A stretch of 42,572 bases of DNA, from assembly GCA_937974245.1 (NCBI GenBank), contig CALJKV010000045.1, forward strand, positions 1 through 42,572, given 5' to 3'. The notes under the pieces were generated by a model. That model was not told the origin of the DNA. It made no database searches and saw only the letters and a program-made list of their open reading frames with translations. The translations under genes and the position numbers were made by a program. Below, one piece after another: positions 40,287 to 42,572 of this stretch (position 1 is the first letter of the stretch; every line of letters starts with the position of its first letter). Source of the stretch: an uncultured Chloroflexota bacterium. GTDB taxonomy: Bacteria; Chloroflexota; Anaerolineae; Aggregatilineales; Phototrophicaceae.

Positions 40287-42314
40287 ATGCTCACACCCGT
40301 CGAACAAATCGCATTTATTATTCTGGCACTGCTGGCTGTTGGGGCAACCTATAGCGGATTTCGTGAAGTCTATTTGATCGTCAACCGTGGCAGCGGCCAG
40401 CTCCATTGGGACAAGCTCCCCGCCCGGCTGTGGCGAGCGCTCACGGTCTATATCACCCAGAGCACTACCCTCAAAATGCAGCGACGATTTATCACCAGCC
40501 TGTTCCACCTGGGTGTAGTCTGGGGATTTACCTTCTACTTTCTGGTTAATACCCTGGACGTTATACGCGCCTTTGATGCGAGTTTTGATGAAACACTGGC
40601 AAGCGGCGGGCTGTTCTACGACCTCTACCGCCTCGCAGCGGATTTACTCAGTGTAGCGGTGCTGGTTGGCGTCGCCTATTTCATTGTCCGGCGCTTCTGG
40701 CTGCCCAACCGCAAGGAATTGAAGTACCATGATAACGTCCTGCTTCACCCTAAAGTGAAGGCTGGCAGCGTTGACCGTGACTCGCTCATCGTCGCCGTGT
40801 TCATCCTGCTGCATGTCGGGGCGCGTTTCCTGGGTGAAGCCGTCCATATCGCCGCTACAGGCACTGACCTTTCCAGCCCGTTCGCCACCATTGTCGCCCC
40901 CCTGTTCTCCGGCACAAGTCAGGGCGGCCTGCTTTTCTACCAACACCTCTTCTGGTGGGTGGCGCTGGGCGGCATCCTGCTGTTCATACCCTATTTCCCC
41001 TATACCAAACACGTCCACCTGATAATCGCGCCGCTCAACTTCCTGACTCGCCCGGAGCGCACTTCAATGGGCGAACTGGTTCCGCTCGACTTTGAAGACG
41101 AGACAGTTGAACAGTTCGGCGTCAACAAGTTAGAACACCTCTCAAAAACACAGTTGGTGGACGCTTTTTCCTGCATCATGTGTAACCGCTGCCAGGATGT
41201 CTGCCCGGCCTATACCACCGGCAAGGAACTCTCCCCTTCGGCTTTGGAGATCAACAAGCGGTACATGATCCGCGACAACATGACCGCCCTGGCGAACGGC
41301 GTGGAAAGCGATTTCTCACTGATGGGCTATGCCATCAGCCACTCGGCGGTGTGGGCGTGTACGGCCTGCGGCGCGTGTATTGACATCTGCCCGGTAGGGA
41401 ATGAGCCGATGTTCGATATTCTCGACATCCGCCGCGATGCGGTACTTACACAGGGCGATATTCCCCAGGAACTTCAACCCGCCTTCAACGGTATGGAACG
41501 CCAGGGCAACCCCTGGCAGATTGCCGAAAGCCGCGTGACCTGGGCCGAGGGGCTGGATGTCCCTACCGTCGAAGAAAACCCCGATTACGACGTCCTGTAC
41601 TGGACAGGCTGCGCCGTCAGCTACGACGAACGCGCCAAACAGACCGCTCGTGCATTCGTCAAAGTGCTGCGGGCCGCTGGTGTGAACTTCGCCATTCTGG
41701 GCGAATCAGAAAGCTGCACCGGCGATGTCGCCCGGCGGGCTGGCAACGAGTATCTCTACAACGAAATGGCGCTGGCAAACGTGGAAACGCTCAACGCCGC
41801 CGCCCCTAGGCGCATCGTGGTCACCTGCCCGCACTGTTACCACAACATCGGCAAAGAGTACCATCAATTCGGCGGGAACTACGAAGTCGTGCATCACACC
41901 GAACTCATCGAAGAACTCATGCAGACCGGCAAGCTGCCCATGTACGCCAACCCCAACATGGCGTCTAATGTCACCTTCCACGACCCCTGCTACCTGGGGC
42001 GGCATAACGACGTGATCGAAGAACCGCGTACTGTCCTCAAGGCTGCCGGTGCGCCCCTCATCGAGATGCCGCGCACGAAGCGCAATTCCTACTGCTGCGG
42101 CGCGGGCGGCGCTCAGTTCTGGAAGGAAGAGGAACACGGCGAAAAAGCCGTCAACGTTGAACGCTATAAGGAAGCAGCGGCCACCGGAGCGCAAACGCTG
42201 GCGGTAGGCTGCCCGTTCTGTATGCAGATGTTCGAAACAGCGAAATCCTCCGTCGGCGAAGGCCCGGAAATCCGCGACGTTGTGGAAATCATCGCGGAAC
42301 GCCTGACCGACTGA
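40287..42314 (+). CDS. Membrane-anchored HdrD-like iron-sulfur oxidoreductase (EMO/EtfD-type candidate)
   Basis: A 675-residue protein in three parts. Residues about 1-270 hold five or six helices with several histidines (F-H-L-G-V, L-L-H-V-G, Y-Q-H-L-F-W-W), as in NarI-type heme b anchors. Two 4Fe-4S sites follow: C-I-M-C-N-R-C-Q-D-V-C-P and C-T-A-C-G-A-C-I-D-I-C-P. The C-terminal 250 residues carry two CCG domains (G-C-A-V-S-Y and C-P-H-C; H-D-P-C-Y-L-G, Y-C-C-G-A-G-G, G-C-P-F-C). This layout matches membrane HdrD-like proteins proposed as ETF:menaquinone oxidoreductases. The electron donor here is unknown; no etfAB is adjacent. Confidence 0.88.
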   Translation: MLTPVEQIAFIILALLAVGATYSGFREVYLIVNRGSGQLHWDKLPARLWRALTVYITQSTTLKMQRRFITSLFHLGVVWGFTFYFLVNTLDVIRAFDASFDETLASGGLFYDLYRLAADLLSVAVLVGVAYFIVRRFWLPNRKELKYHDNVLLHPKVKAGSVDRDSLIVAVFILLHVGARFLGEAVHIAATGTDLSSPFATIVAPLFSGTSQGGLLFYQHLFWWVALGGILLFIPYFPYTKHVHLIIAPLNFLTRPERTSMGELVPLDFEDETVEQFGVNKLEHLSKTQLVDAFSCIMCNRCQDVCPAYTTGKELSPSALEINKRYMIRDNMTALANGVESDFSLMGYAISHSAVWACTACGACIDICPVGNEPMFDILDIRRDAVLTQGDIPQELQPAFNGMERQGNPWQIAESRVTWAEGLDVPTVEENPDYDVLYWTGCAVSYDERAKQTARAFVKVLRAAGVNFAILGESESCTGDVARRAGNEYLYNEMALANVETLNAAAPRRIVVTCPHCYHNIGKEYHQFGGNYEVVHHTELIEELMQTGKLPMYANPNMASNVTFHDPCYLGRHNDVIEEPRTVLKAAGAPLIEMPRTKRNSYCCGAGGAQFWKEEEHGEKAVNVERYKEAAATGAQTLAVGCPFCMQMFETAKSSVGEGPEIRDVVEIIAERLTD

Positions 42315-42349
42315 GGCAGACGCCAGCAACAGAGACCGTCATACACGCG

Positions 42350-42374
42350 AGGGGTGGCCCATGCCGCCCCTTTT
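42350..42374 (+). terminator. Intrinsic terminator after the HdrD-like gene
   Basis: AGGGGTGGC pairs with GCCGCCCCT (one G-T wobble) around a 4-base loop, followed by TTTT. 35 bases after the stop codon. The remaining 198 bases to the window end hold no gene I can support. Confidence 0.8.
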
Positions 42375-42572
42375 CCGTCAGTGGTATGGATGAATTTACT
42401 CAATTCATCACATCAATTAGGTGTTGAATCGGGTTATTCCAGATCGTCTGCCCAATCTTCGCTTTCTCCCCTCGCCCCGCCCGTGCACTTCAGTGAAGTA
42501 AAACTCCCGCCCCGTTGACGGTTCACTGCACGACACAAGTCATACGGGGAGGAGGGAGCGGGGGAGGCAGAA

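Noticed and set aside
42460..42572. Partly complementary C-rich and G-rich runs at the right edge (possible large hairpin)
   Set aside because: Pairing is imperfect and low-complexity, and the region runs out of the window; no gene or known RNA is recognised.
1..42572. CRISPR arrays, rRNA, prophage or integrase genes, full insertion sequences
   Set aside because: No regularly spaced repeats, no rRNA segments and no integrase or phage structural genes were seen; the only mobile-related items are the RAYT and its palindromes.

Overview
The window looks like chromosomal DNA of a Chloroflexota bacterium, probably an Anaerolineae-like lineage. This is inferred from gene content: secreted binding proteins with signal peptides but no lipobox cysteine, paired FemAB-like transferases, duplicated nuoM, and split energy-complex operons. 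No rRNA or other decisive marker is present, so the assignment rests on familiarity rather than a search. Most of the window is ordinary, well-packed chromosome with clear Shine-Dalgarno sites (GGAG/GAGG).

Left part (1-10.7 kb): a truncated AlkA-type DNA glycosylase converges on a DUF5946-like protein, followed by a GNAT acetyltransferase. A minus-strand PadR-modA pair overlaps ATGA-style, with an inverted repeat at the padR start. Divergent from it is a seven-gene catabolic and uptake operon: GntR/UTRA regulator, amidohydrolase, creatininase-family protein, class III aminotransferase, family 5 solute-binding protein and two permeases, without ABC ATPase genes. It looks made to import and break down a small nitrogenous compound that I cannot name.

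Middle part (10.9-18.5 kb), minus strand: tRNA-Lys(UUU) with its promoter and terminator, an LCP cell-wall ligase-like protein, DNA polymerase III delta', a secreted WD40 propeller, an epoxide-hydrolase-like alpha/beta hydrolase, and two FemAB-type transferases separated by a REP-associated tyrosine transposase (RAYT). A perfect 28-bp palindrome occurs twice: once between genes and once inside the RAYT reading frame.

Energy block (18.7-31.7 kb), plus strand: tandem sigma70-like promoters precede nuoA-H-J-K-L-M-M'-N. This is the complete membrane arm of complex I plus NuoA, with none of NuoB, C, D, E, F, G or I. The second NuoM has Leu instead of the conserved pump lysine. A separate promoter then drives atpZ-atpB-atpE-atp(b-delta), the ATP synthase Fo sector with a b/delta-C-terminal fusion, closed by a terminator. 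No F1 alpha, gamma, beta or epsilon gene is present. Both complexes are thus represented by their membrane sectors only.

Right part (31.7-42.5 kb): a MurE-type ligase, a zinc-ribbon/TPR protein, two uncharacterised proteins, a nucleotidyltransferase-fold protein, a very small basic ORF, a four-helix membrane protein, proA, a single-domain response regulator, and a membrane-anchored HdrD-like iron-sulfur protein that could pass electrons to quinone, ending in an intrinsic terminator.
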